Assembly (NCBI GenBank): GCA_900540205.1
Contig: UQER01000040.1
Span: forward strand, 1 to 17,455
Source: an uncultured Porphyromonadaceae bacterium
GTDB lineage: Bacteria; Bacteroidota; Bacteroidia; Bacteroidales; Muribaculaceae
Reading direction: 5' to 3'
Length of the DNA: 17,455 nt
Of this stretch, positions 1 to 7,655 are shown in pieces; position 1 is the first letter of the stretch; each line of letters starts with the position of its first letter. A program made the translations under genes and the position numbers. The notes under the pieces are model-generated. The model saw only the letters and a program-made list of their open reading frames with translations. It had not been told where the DNA came from and searched no databases.

Positions 1-39
1 CCTGCACACCCGACGGTGCTTTTTTCACTTGTTGGATCC

Positions 40-69
40 GATACGGCAATGTGCTGCAGCTGCCGTATC
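40..69 (-). terminator. Hairpin at the 3' end of the downstream Crp/Fnr gene
   Basis: A perfect 9-bp inverted repeat (GATACGGCA at 40-48, TGCCGTATC at 61-69) with a 12-nt loop overlaps the TGA stop of the regulator gene. No U-tract follows on the minus strand, so it could be a weak terminator or an RNA-stabilising 3' hairpin. The palindrome is seen; the function is inferred. Confidence 0.4.
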
Positions 70-661
70 AAAGCTCCATTTTGCGCAGTTTCGACAGATA
101 CTGCGGGGTAACGTCAAGATATGATGCAATCACTTTAAGCTGCACCTGATTGAGGATTTCAGGACGGTTTTTCAGGAACGACACGTAGCGCTCCTTGGCC
201 GAGCCTGCAATCAGACGGTTCTTCATTTCGAAAATGAACAGATGGCACTGCGCCATGCTCAGGCACCACTGCGCAAACTCATGCGATGTGGCCACAAGCC
301 TGTCGAACACCTCTTTTTTCACACAAAGGATGCGCGTGGGGCTGCAGGCCTCGATGGTGTAGAACGACCCACGGCCGAAATAATACGGATGATAGGAAAT
401 CAGCATGGTTCCCGCCTGGGAGAAAAAAGCTGTCTTTTCGCGGTTTCCATTCCAATACCAGTGCCGGGCAATGCCTTCGATTATGAAATATATATTGCCG
501 TCAATATCTCCGGCCTTTATTATCGCCTCTCCTCTGGCCAGACGGCGCGTAACCCCGGTGTCGAGCAACGCATCCATGACTTCGTCGCTAAGGGAAAATG
601 TGCACTCCAACCGCAGGAGCTGTTTAAGCGACTCTTTTTCCGATTGCGTGAGCCTGTTCAT
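68..661 (-). CDS. Crp/Fnr family transcriptional regulator (copy 1)
   Basis: This 197-residue protein has the Crp/Fnr layout. A cyclic-nucleotide-binding-type beta-roll spans about residues 40-110 (GEAIIKAGDIDGNIYFIIEG), a dimerisation helix about 120-150, and a C-terminal winged helix about 155-197 with recognition segment TPQYLSKLRK. The GE..RSA phosphate-binding signature of E. coli Crp is absent; the equivalent stretch reads FGRGSFYTIEAC, so cAMP is an unlikely ligand. Cysteines 106, 113, 133 and 139 are shared with the paralogue at 3028-3621 but do not form the Fnr iron-sulphur pattern. The two proteins match at about 138 of 197 positions by ungapped hand count. The start is supported by a Bacteroidetes promoter about 40 nt upstream and by the paralogue alignment. 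Effector and targets are unknown. Confidence 0.9.
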   Translation of the reverse strand: MNRLTQSEKESLKQLLRLECTFSLSDEVMDALLDTGVTRRLARGEAIIKAGDIDGNIYFIIEGIARHWYWNGNREKTAFFSQAGTMLISYHPYYFGRGSFYTIEACSPTRILCVKKEVFDRLVATSHEFAQWCLSMAQCHLFIFEMKNRLIAGSAKERYVSFLKNRPEILNQVQLKVIASYLDVTPQYLSKLRKMEL

Positions 662-697
662 CTATGGTATTTTTTAGAATATTTATGTGTTTTGCAA

Positions 698-729
698 CAA
701 AATTAAGCAAAAAAGCCGAAAACCGCAAC
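698..729 (-). promoter_or_regulatory. Promoter of the downstream Crp/Fnr gene
   Basis: On the minus strand GTTG (726-729) is followed by a 20-nt spacer and TAATTTTG (698-705). This fits the Bacteroidetes consensus TTTG / 19-21 nt / TAnnTTTG, with one mismatch in the -33 box. It predicts a short leader of about 30 nt before the ATG at 661. The rest of the 662-1036 gap holds only the terminator of the next gene upstream and AT-rich sequence. Confidence 0.6.
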
Positions 730-980
730 GAAAACGGCACTAATTACTTGAAACTTCTCCATAAACCTTGTATTTTATTGCGGCCTTTTGCTCCAACACA
801 ACAGCTACTTACGGCATTTTTTCAATGAAATCACCTCGGAAACGAGCACAAGAGCAACATCATAACAAGAATACCGTACATTTTGCAACCGGCGCATATA
901 TCAAGCCACCATACCGCCAGACGCAGCCATCTCAGCACTTTCATCGCGTTATAAATAACCCCGTCATTACCCCTGTAACA

Positions 981-1013
981 ACAAAAGCCGCCCTGCGTGG
1001 AGGCGGCTTTTGT
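981..1013 (-). terminator. Intrinsic terminator after the secreted-protein operon
   Basis: A 12-bp perfect stem (981-992 with 1002-1013, core GCCGCC/GGCGGC) carries an A-rich side and a U-rich side and a 9-nt loop. It lies 24 bases past the stop of the 387-residue secreted protein. The A/U flanks make it a plausible terminator in both directions. Confidence 0.8.
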
Positions 1014-1036
1014 CAATTTCATATCGGAATTCCCTA

Positions 1037-2200
1037 TCAGATCTCGATTAACGAAACGGATCCGGAGAAATCACATGTCACAGTGTGGGGTGTAGAGGCA
1101 TTGTCGTAGAGTTTCACGCGCATTTTCACTTGATTCCACGAAACGACATCCTCGAGTATCTCCACTTCACCGCTCACCAGAGGCGCCTTTGTGGAATAAT
1201 CCAGCGTAAGCCAACATCCCCCATCAAGAATAACCTGATCGCCCATGACTTTGAATGCCGGACATGCGCCTAATTTCAGTGTCGACAGGCTGCCGTCTGT
1301 GCGGCTGAACACTTTGTACGTGCCCTTCGGCAACAGAACATCCGGATATGCCACGCGGTCAACCACAAGCGCCACATCAAGGCAGTCCTCATAATTTGCA
1401 TCGCCATACAGCGAGAACATATAATAGTCAAGGTTCGGGAAATCAGCGAAATACTTCTTGTAGTTCGTCACATAAGCCTCGGTGGCCAGCGGAGTGAACG
1501 CACAGTTTTCGGTGAGGCCGCTTTCAGGAAGAGGAAGGTCCTCGGCCGACGGTTTCTCGTCAGACTGGTTGATCACCACCATCGGGCCATCATACTTGAA
1601 CTCCAGCACATTGCCGTCGGCAAGCTTCAGCATGCCTGTTAATGTGTACTGCGAGCCGTCACGCTTCACGGTGAACGAGCCGTCGGTGATGAATGTGTAG
1701 GTGTCGTTCTCGGCAAGCATGTCGGGACGCTGGAAGATCAATGAACCGGCAGGAACCTCCTGACCGCCCGACGATACATGCACGCCGGGATAGAACTTGA
1801 ACGGCTCGATTTTGTCGGCTGCCCCGAGAGTATAGGTACCCTCGGCAATCTGGATGTCCTTGATGTCGGTCACCAGCGGTGTGGTCATATCGAGGTACAT
1901 CATATCGAGCGGGGGGTTCTCGTTCATTATATCCTTTGTGGAGAACTGGATCTGGAAGCTGCCGCAACCGTCGAGCGTACCCAGATACACGGGCGACGCA
2001 CTGATATAGGTTTTGCTGAGCACCTGGCCTTCGCCGGTGATGTCGGTGACGCCTTCGGGGAGCTTGAATGCCGCATAATCCACATCGGCCACATTGTATT
2101 TAGCCACGACCTGATTGCCCTTGATGAGATACATGGTCTCCTGAGCCGATCCGGCCAACGCCACAGCTGCAAGCGCAGTTAAGAGTATATATTTTTTCAT
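1037..2200 (-). CDS. Secreted beta-rich protein with two repeated domains, function unknown
   Basis: This 387-residue protein starts with a clear Sec signal peptide (MKKYILLTALAAVALAGSA). It has no lipobox cysteine, so it should be periplasmic or secreted rather than a lipoprotein. A short leader module follows (about 22-46: MYLIKGNQVVAKYNVADVDYAAF), a pattern common at the N-terminus of Bacteroidales secreted proteins and also present in the gene just upstream. The rest looks like two diverged copies of one beta-rich unit, about 72-208 and 258-382. Each has a GTY motif after an L-P/A-x-G turn and ends in a strand pair followed by a DGPM- or FSGSV-type turn. No catalytic motif is visible. The start lies 28 nt after the stop of the 165-residue gene, so the two form an operon. 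I do not recognise a named family. Confidence 0.8.
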   Translation of the reverse strand: MKKYILLTALAAVALAGSAQETMYLIKGNQVVAKYNVADVDYAAFKLPEGVTDITGEGQVLSKTYISASPVYLGTLDGCGSFQIQFSTKDIMNENPPLDMMYLDMTTPLVTDIKDIQIAEGTYTLGAADKIEPFKFYPGVHVSSGGQEVPAGSLIFQRPDMLAENDTYTFITDGSFTVKRDGSQYTLTGMLKLADGNVLEFKYDGPMVVINQSDEKPSAEDLPLPESGLTENCAFTPLATEAYVTNYKKYFADFPNLDYYMFSLYGDANYEDCLDVALVVDRVAYPDVLLPKGTYKVFSRTDGSLSTLKLGACPAFKVMGDQVILDGGCWLTLDYSTKAPLVSGEVEILEDVVSWNQVKMRVKLYDNASTPHTVTCDFSGSVSLIEI

Positions 2201-2228
2201 TGCGTTTAAATTTCTGTGTTTTTTAGTG

Positions 2229-2726
2229 TTATTTCTTGATTATCTTGACGGGATATTTGCCAACGCGCACAATCATCATGCCGGGGGCTACATCCGACAG
2301 GTCGAGCTGCACGGTGGTGTCGGCGGCGCGGGTTTGCCTTACAAGGATGCCGTTGAGGTCATACACCGCGATTTCCGTGCCGGCTTCCACACCTTCGATG
2401 GTAAGCGGTCCGGCGGTAACCGAAGGATAAACGGCAACTTCACCCTTTGCGATGAGATCGGCAATGCCGGATTTTGGCGAACCGATAAGAATGCGGTTGA
2501 TGTCGTTGTAAGGCATCGCCTTGCTCTGTCCGGCCGTACCGGTGAGCGTTACCTCGGTCGTCCCGAAGTCTATGCGCGAAACCTCGCTCAGAGCCAGCTC
2601 GTAGGTCGAGCCGTCCTTGCCAAGCATCACCACCGCTTGCTCCTGGGCTATGGCCGCAGCCGGCATCAAAGCCAGCACCGACGCCATTACCGCCTTTTTC
2701 AGAAATTCAGGAATGGGATGTTTCAT
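2229..2726 (-). CDS. Small secreted protein with Por-type C-terminal sorting-like domain
   Basis: This 165-residue protein has a signal peptide (about 1-27, ending AAAIA). A short module follows (about 30-82) with two DGS...L..V..IDF / YNDINRI strand-turn units, the second matching a motif common in Bacteroidales surface proteins. Residues 97-165 resemble the type IX secretion C-terminal sorting domain: VYPSVTAGPLTIEG, then VYDLNGILVRQT, then DLSDVAPGMMIVRVG and a lysine-rich end (KIIKK). The passenger part is only about 70 residues, far shorter than usual type IX cargo such as proteases. The domain may therefore be used for surface display of a small module, or may be a degenerate sorting tail. 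It is the first gene of an operon with the 387-residue secreted protein. Function is unknown. Confidence 0.8.
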   Translation of the reverse strand: MKHPIPEFLKKAVMASVLALMPAAAIAQEQAVVMLGKDGSTYELALSEVSRIDFGTTEVTLTGTAGQSKAMPYNDINRILIGSPKSGIADLIAKGEVAVYPSVTAGPLTIEGVEAGTEIAVYDLNGILVRQTRAADTTVQLDLSDVAPGMMIVRVGKYPVKIIKK

Positions 2727-2868
2727 AATAATAAGACTTTATATGATGATATGATTCTATTTTCCCGGACGATGCACTCAGACTGATGAAGAATGAATAC
2801 CGAACGCGAAAGGCCTGTTTCACCGAAAATATTTAATTTTTTCGTGGCCTTAAGTTGTGTTACACTGC

Positions 2869-2876
2869 CAAAATTA
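2869..2876 (-). promoter_or_regulatory. Candidate -7 box for the secreted-protein operon
   Basis: TAATTTTG on the minus strand matches TAnnTTTG exactly, but no TTTG-like -33 box lies 19-21 nt upstream. If used, it would give a leader of about 135 nt. The 2727-3027 gap holds this box, an A6T6 tract (2929-2940) and the structured element after the upstream regulator gene. Confidence 0.4.
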
Positions 2877-2946
2877 ATTGTTGCCCGCGAAACCTTAATT
2901 AATGTAGATTAATAAATGCAAACGCGCGAAAAAATTTTTTAGCCAG

Positions 2947-3025
2947 CCGGTCAAAAAGCATACCTCGCCACTGCAGGCAACGTAAACATCGCCGCTCCAC
3001 AGCAGGCAAGGTGGTATGTGACCGG
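2947..3025 (-). terminator. Large bulged hairpin after the upstream Crp/Fnr gene
   Basis: CCGGTCA (2947-2953) pairs with TGACCGG (3019-3025), and CATACC (2959-2964) pairs with GGTATG (3013-3018), separated by a 5-nt bulge on one side. The 48-nt interior contains two near-identical 13-mers (2968-2980 and 2997-3009, 12 of 13 bases equal). It begins 2 nt after the gene's stop codon. It could be a terminator, a 3' UTR structure or a processed small RNA. The only U-tract nearby is the A6T6 stretch 7-18 nt further on. Confidence 0.5.
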
Positions 3026-3027
3026 GG

Positions 3028-3621
3028 TCAGAGTTTCATTTTCCGCAACTTGGAGAGATATTGCGGGGTGACATCGAGATATGAAGCTATAATTTTAAGC
3101 TGCACCTGATTCAGAATGTCGGGCCGGTTCTTCAGGAATGAGATGTAACGCTCCTTGGCAGTGCCGGCTATGATCCGGTTCTTCATCTCGAAGAAAAAAA
3201 TCTGGCACTGCGCCATGCTCAGACACCAGTTGGAAAAATCATGATATTCGTTGACAAAACGGTCGTAAATATCTTTTTTAATGCACAGAATTCTGGTAGG
3301 GCAGCATGCCTCGATGCTATAGAACGAGCCTTTGTTGAAATAGTATGAATGATAGGAAATCAGCATGGTGCCCGACTGCGAGAAGAAAGCCGTTTTCTCG
3401 CGGTCGCCGTTCCAGTACCAGTGCCGCGTGATTCCCTCGATGATGAAATAGATATCGCGGTCCACGTCGCCGGCATTGATCAGCGCCTCGCCTCGTTCCA
3501 GATTCCTCACCGTACCGTTGCCGAGAAACTTTTCCATGACCTCCTCGTTGAAAGCATGATTACTTTCATCCTTCAGCAGCCTTATCATCCGGCGTCTCTC
3601 CGGTTCAGTGAGTCTGTTCAT
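3028..3621 (-). CDS. Crp/Fnr family transcriptional regulator (copy 2)
   Basis: This 197-residue paralogue of the regulator at 68-661 has the same architecture: sensor beta-roll about 40-110, dimer helix, then a winged helix ending TPQYLSKLRKMKL. The HTH half (151-197) matches the other copy at about 42 of 47 positions, while the first 40 residues match at only 15. The Crp cAMP-binding signature is missing here too. Cysteines 106, 113, 133 and 139 are kept, with an extra one at 107. A longer frame opens at 3675, but I chose the ATG at 3621. A -7 box at 3646-3653 would put the transcript start downstream of 3675, and 3621 gives the same length and the same MNRLT start as the paralogue. Effector and targets are unknown. 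Confidence 0.9.
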   Translation of the reverse strand: MNRLTEPERRRMIRLLKDESNHAFNEEVMEKFLGNGTVRNLERGEALINAGDVDRDIYFIIEGITRHWYWNGDREKTAFFSQSGTMLISYHSYYFNKGSFYSIEACCPTRILCIKKDIYDRFVNEYHDFSNWCLSMAQCQIFFFEMKNRIIAGTAKERYISFLKNRPDILNQVQLKIIASYLDVTPQYLSKLRKMKL

Positions 3622-3645
3622 CCGCGGCACGTTTGGTTTATTCTG

Positions 3646-3676
3646 CAAATATACGAAAAATATTCGGCTAAACATA
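3646..3676 (-). promoter_or_regulatory. Promoter of the upstream Crp/Fnr gene
   Basis: The minus strand has TATATTTG (3646-3653), an exact TAnnTTTG box. A weak -33 element TATG (3673-3676) lies 19 nt upstream. It predicts a leader of about 20 nt to the ATG at 3621 and argues against the longer start at 3675. Confidence 0.5.
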
Positions 3677-3678
3677 AT

Positions 3679-3719
3679 AGGCGGATGCAGTTCACAGCAT
3701 ATGTGAAGTGCACCCGCCT
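3679..3719 (-). terminator. Terminator of the phosphate permease gene
   Basis: A 17-bp hairpin with two mismatches (3679-3695 with 3703-3719, outer stem AGGCGG/CCGCCT) and a 7-nt loop sits 28 bases past the permease stop. The U-run is weak (CCTATTATGTTT), as is common in this phylum. Confidence 0.7.
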
Positions 3720-3747
3720 TACGGGGATGAAACGAACTCAGTTGCGC

Positions 3748-6024
3748 TCAGAAACCCTTTGCCAGAGCCGGACGGCTACGGAATTCAGAATCGCGCAGTT
3801 TGGCGAATGCGCGGAGATATTTCCGGATAGACGAAACCATCTCCTGCGTTTCCTGAAGCATATTGACATACACATACAGAACCGACAGTGCGGAAGTGTC
3901 GCCGTCACGCAGCTGGTCGTGCGCGCGGTGGTACGTGTCCGACACGATATCCTTGATTTCATCGCAGTGAGCCCGCAGCTCACTGATGGCATCGATATCT
4001 CCCGATTTCATCAGCGCCAGCGTGTCGTTGAACAATTGGCATATGCGCGTCCTCATCAGTTCGTACTCCTCGGCGTAACGTGCAGGCAGCGGAAGGAAAT
4101 TGTTTTCCACATGCTCTTTGCACACTTCGTTGATGCGCCGGAGATTGTAAAGGATGTTCATGCAGAGGTTGTTGCTGAGATAGAACCACGTGCTTTTCTC
4201 TATGGCCATCTCACGTGTGAGGTGACGCAGACAAAGCGTCTCTTTCCTGCGGGCGTTCTTGAGCACGGTCTTCTGTTTTGCCAGACTTGAATCCACCTTG
4301 TTCAGAACGCCTGCATTCTCGGATATGAATGCCGCGGTAATGTCCATGTACTTCTCTTCGGCATAAGTAAAAAACTTGTATTGCTGTTCGGTGATATACA
4401 TCATCATCAGCGGCCAGGTCTGAGTTTTATCCTGAGTGGAGATTATGGTCTGGAACATGGCATCGTCGCTTTCGGCTGTGTTTTTGCTGCTGAAACGCCG
4501 GTTGCTGCGAATGATCAGCACAATGGTCAGAACAGCGATGAGCAGCATGACCCACTGTCCCCCGAAATGCATCAGAGCCACAATCACTCCCGCGCCGATG
4601 AATGCCGCCCCGGCAGTTATGAACCATCCGCCGATCACGGATATGACTCCGGTGATGCGGAACACCGCACTTTCACGCCCCCACGAGCGGTCGGCCAGCG
4701 ATGTACCCATAGCCACCATGAATGTGACGAATGTGGTGGAAAGCGGCAGTTTCAGCGATGTGCCGAGCGCTATGAGCGCGGCGGCAAGAACCAGATTCAC
4801 CGATCCGCGTATGAGGTCGAACGCCGCACCCTGATCCATGATGGTCTCGTCGACATTAAACCGCCGCGCGAACCATTGGCGCACACGCAACGGGGTGACA
4901 CGGCGCACCCAGGCCAGAACGGACAGTGTCCACCTCACAAGCCTGCGCGCTATGCGGGAGGAGCCGAACATCTCGTCGCCTCCCTGCTGGCTGCCAAGCC
5001 CGATCTCAGTCTTGGTGACATTACGCGCTTTCTTGGATGTGGCGAGCGACACAACCATGATGGCACCTGCCCCAATGAGGATATAGAAAGGTGTGTTGGC
5101 CGAACTGTTTAGCGAGCCCATAAGGAAACCGTGTGCGTCGCCCCCGCCATTGGCCACGTAATCCTGAAACGAAGCAAGGCCGCTCAACGGCACGCCGATG
5201 AAATTCACGAGGTCGTTGCCGGCAAACGCCATTGCGAGTGAGAAAGTGCCCATGAGCACAATCACCTTGAGAACATTCACATGCAGGAAGTGCAACAGCT
5301 GCATCAGGATTGTGAAGAATGCGAAACATCCCGCTATTATCACGGCGGTGTGGCCGCTGATCCAGGCCTTGACCTCCGGAGTCATGAACGTGAGGTCCTT
5401 GGCACCCTTGATAAGCAGGAAATAAACTATCGCCGTGGCGCATATGCCGCCGAAAATACCCACCTTCCATTTGAGCCGGCTGCGGTAGTTGAAGGAGAAA
5501 ATCATGCGCGACAGGAACTGCACCACCGTACCGAAAAAGAACGCTATGGCCACCGACAGGAATATGCCGAGAATCACCGACAGGGCTTTTTCAGTGTTGA
5601 GCAGATCATTGAATCCCAAATCAATACCACCGGCCATTTTTATTATGGCCACCACAAACGTGGCGCCAAGCAACTCAAATACCATCGACACGGTGGTGGA
5701 CGTGGGCATCCCGAGTGTGTTGAACACATCCAGCAGTATGATGTCGGTCACCATCACCGCCATAAAGATGCAGATCAGGTCGTAGAACGAAAAATGCTCC
5801 GGCCTGAAAATGCCATGCCTGGCAATATCCATCATCCCGTTGCTCATTGCCGCGCCGATGAACACGCCTATTGACGCAACAATCAGAATTCTCTTCAGCG
5901 ATGCCGCTTTCGACCCTATCGCCGAATTCAGGAAGTTCACAGCATCGTTGCTAACACCTACCGACAGATCGAACACCGCCAGCAGAAAGAGAAAAATCAC
6001 TACACAGAGAAACAGTATTTCCAT
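3748..6024 (-). CDS. PiT-family inorganic phosphate permease with PhoU-like C-terminal region
   Basis: This 758-residue inner-membrane protein carries both PiT signature repeats: SVGVSNDAVNFLNSAIG at about 21-37 and FAGNDLVNFIGVPLSG at about 267-282. Each places an N-D pair in a re-entrant segment characteristic of phosphate:cation symport. PLSTTFVTFMVAMGTSLADRSWG (about 427-449) is a third typical motif. Ten or more hydrophobic segments end near residue 506. The last 230 or so residues are soluble and helical, resembling PhoU, as in the long PiT proteins of Bacteroidetes; E. coli PitA is only about 500 residues. The ATG at 6024 was chosen over an upstream in-frame TTG at 6036. The gene lies about 165 nt after a response regulator/kinase pair, which suggests phosphate-responsive control. 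PiT assignment is firm; the exact cation is not visible. Confidence 0.9.
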   Translation of the reverse strand: MEILFLCVVIFLFLLAVFDLSVGVSNDAVNFLNSAIGSKAASLKRILIVASIGVFIGAAMSNGMMDIARHGIFRPEHFSFYDLICIFMAVMVTDIILLDVFNTLGMPTSTTVSMVFELLGATFVVAIIKMAGGIDLGFNDLLNTEKALSVILGIFLSVAIAFFFGTVVQFLSRMIFSFNYRSRLKWKVGIFGGICATAIVYFLLIKGAKDLTFMTPEVKAWISGHTAVIIAGCFAFFTILMQLLHFLHVNVLKVIVLMGTFSLAMAFAGNDLVNFIGVPLSGLASFQDYVANGGGDAHGFLMGSLNSSANTPFYILIGAGAIMVVSLATSKKARNVTKTEIGLGSQQGGDEMFGSSRIARRLVRWTLSVLAWVRRVTPLRVRQWFARRFNVDETIMDQGAAFDLIRGSVNLVLAAALIALGTSLKLPLSTTFVTFMVAMGTSLADRSWGRESAVFRITGVISVIGGWFITAGAAFIGAGVIVALMHFGGQWVMLLIAVLTIVLIIRSNRRFSSKNTAESDDAMFQTIISTQDKTQTWPLMMMYITEQQYKFFTYAEEKYMDITAAFISENAGVLNKVDSSLAKQKTVLKNARRKETLCLRHLTREMAIEKSTWFYLSNNLCMNILYNLRRINEVCKEHVENNFLPLPARYAEEYELMRTRICQLFNDTLALMKSGDIDAISELRAHCDEIKDIVSDTYHRAHDQLRDGDTSALSVLYVYVNMLQETQEMVSSIRKYLRAFAKLRDSEFRSRPALAKGF

Positions 6025-6040
6025 ACGTTTTATCAATTAC

Positions 6041-6089
6041 TTCTACTTTGGTAGAACAAAGTAACGGATAAAACATTTCAAAAATGTTT
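6041..6089 (-). promoter_or_regulatory. Two palindromes upstream of the phosphate permease
   Basis: One palindrome is TTCTAC-4 nt-GTAGAA (6041-6056). The other is AAACATTT-3 nt-AAATGTTT (6071-6089). Between them, TTACTTTG (6057-6064, minus strand) is one base off the -7 consensus. Together they look like a promoter with operator-like elements. The remaining gap to the kinase stop (6090-6188) shows only a 5-bp hairpin near 6130-6155 and nothing else I can support. Confidence 0.4.
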
Positions 6090-6188
6090 CATAAATCTTA
6101 ACCTTTTATTAATGTTCTCACCTCCCCCGCCTGACGCCAGACGCTTTATGGCGCACATTCGATGTGTATGTATTGCCCGACAGACATA

Positions 6189-7655
6189 TCAACTGCGCTT
6201 TGTGTCAGGATGTTTCAACAAGGTTATCCGGAACAGCAGCCCCCCGCCGGGCCGGTTCTCGGCCGTCACCGTCCCGCCATGCATCATCACCGCATTCTTG
6301 ACTATGGCAAGCCCGAGACCTGTGCCACCGGCTGCGCGGCTCCTCCCTTTATCAATGCGGTAGAACCGCTCGAACAGTCTTGGCAAATGTTCGGGAGGCA
6401 CACCGGTGCCGTTGTCGGAGAATGAAAGGACAATCCGGCTGCTGTCCTCGCTTTCAAGGCCAATCCTTACAGCACTGCCCCCGCTATAAGCCATGGCATT
6501 ATCCGTCAGGTTATTGAACACGGCCTCAAGCAATGACGGATTACCGGTCATGCTCAAATTGCCCGTGACATTGTTCTCTATGACCATCCCCTTGGCCTGG
6601 GCAAGCATCTGCTTCTCCTCTACCACCCCGGCTATGATTCCGGCAAGGCTCAAAGGCACCTTTTCTATTGACCGGCATCCGTCGTCCATACGCGTGATCA
6701 GCGACACATCGGCAAGCAGGCGCTGCAGACGCTCGGTGTTCGACAGGCACCTGCGCAGAAACAGATCCCGCTTCTCCTCTCCGAGATTTTTATGATAAAG
6801 CATGGTCTCGACGCATATCCTGATTGACGCCACCGGCGTTTTCAGCTCATGGTTGATATTGTTGGTGAGCTGTTTCTTTATCCGTTCTTTCTCAAACTGC
6901 TCGCGCAATGCCATGCGGTGCTCCCTGTCCCTGTCGGCATAAGCCTGCTGCAGTCGGGCATACAGCCGGACAATGTGATTCGAAATCGCGCCGAACTCAT
7001 CGTTGGGGAATGGCTCGATATCCGAAATCCGCGTCCCCTCTTCAACTTTTTCGGCGAAACGGTTCAGGCGCAACAGATGCTGTCCGATGCGCCGGGTGGC
7101 AAAATATCCGAAAACGCACATGGTGATGGAGATGCACCCCATCACCCACAAAAAGCGGTAATCGGCCCGCAACAGGGCGCTCAGCGACACGGAATACGGT
7201 AAAGCCGTCCTGACAATGTAGCCGTCGTCGCCTCGGGTTGCCGAATAAAAATAATCGTTGCCGGTGCTTTCACTATGCCGACGAAGCGTGTAACCCGACT
7301 TGTTAAGAATCGCCTGCCGTATTTCCGTACGGTCAAGATGATTGGTATGCGGAAGAGAATCTATCGAGTTGTCATAGACCACTTCACCACCGACTGTTAT
7401 GACGCTCACACGCAGATCGCCGGAGGGGACAAAGGCTGTCAGATTGATGTCGGGCACATCATGCCCTTCCTTGAGTTGCTCGAGAATGTAGGTGTTGATG
7501 AGCTGCAGCTTCGTGTTCAGTTCCCCGGCCTTGAATTCCTTCTCGCGTCCGTACTGAAACACCACAAAGCACCCGACCAGCAGGACGGAATAGCCGAGAA
7601 GCCATAAAAAAAGTCGCTGGGGGTATGTGATCTTATTCAACGAATCCATAACCAT
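6189..7655 (-). CDS. Membrane sensor histidine kinase
   Basis: This 488-residue kinase has a transmembrane segment at about 14-33, a periplasmic sensor region about 36-165, and a second transmembrane segment about 167-186. A HAMP-like linker (about 187-240) and a basic coiled coil lead to the HisKA domain, with phospho-acceptor His269 in NNINHELKTP. The ATPase domain shows the N box (NNLTDNAMAYS, 381-391), G1 (DNGTG, 414-418), F box (FERFYR, 428-433) and G2 (GGTGLGLA, 443-450). All key kinase residues are present. The start overlaps the response regulator's end by 17-23 nt depending on which ATG is used (7655 or 7649), so translation is probably coupled. The organisation is that of PhoR- or RprX-like kinases. 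The next gene is a phosphate permease, which favours a phosphate role, but the stimulus cannot be read from sequence. Confidence 0.92.
   Translation of the reverse strand: MVMDSLNKITYPQRLFLWLLGYSVLLVGCFVVFQYGREKEFKAGELNTKLQLINTYILEQLKEGHDVPDINLTAFVPSGDLRVSVITVGGEVVYDNSIDSLPHTNHLDRTEIRQAILNKSGYTLRRHSESTGNDYFYSATRGDDGYIVRTALPYSVSLSALLRADYRFLWVMGCISITMCVFGYFATRRIGQHLLRLNRFAEKVEEGTRISDIEPFPNDEFGAISNHIVRLYARLQQAYADRDREHRMALREQFEKERIKKQLTNNINHELKTPVASIRICVETMLYHKNLGEEKRDLFLRRCLSNTERLQRLLADVSLITRMDDGCRSIEKVPLSLAGIIAGVVEEKQMLAQAKGMVIENNVTGNLSMTGNPSLLEAVFNNLTDNAMAYSGGSAVRIGLESEDSSRIVLSFSDNGTGVPPEHLPRLFERFYRIDKGRSRAAGGTGLGLAIVKNAVMMHGGTVTAENRPGGGLLFRITLLKHPDTKRS

Noticed and set aside
4..26. Short hairpin (CACC/GGTG or GCAC/GTGC) followed by a T-run on the plus strand
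   Set aside because: The stem is only 4 bp and sits at the window edge. No plus-strand gene ends here, so a terminator cannot be supported.
3349..5874. Several plus-strand open frames of 197-313 residues opposite the regulator and phosphate permease genes
   Set aside because: Their compositions are odd (His, Arg, Gln rich), they lack recognisable motifs and they lie wholly within well-supported genes on the other strand.
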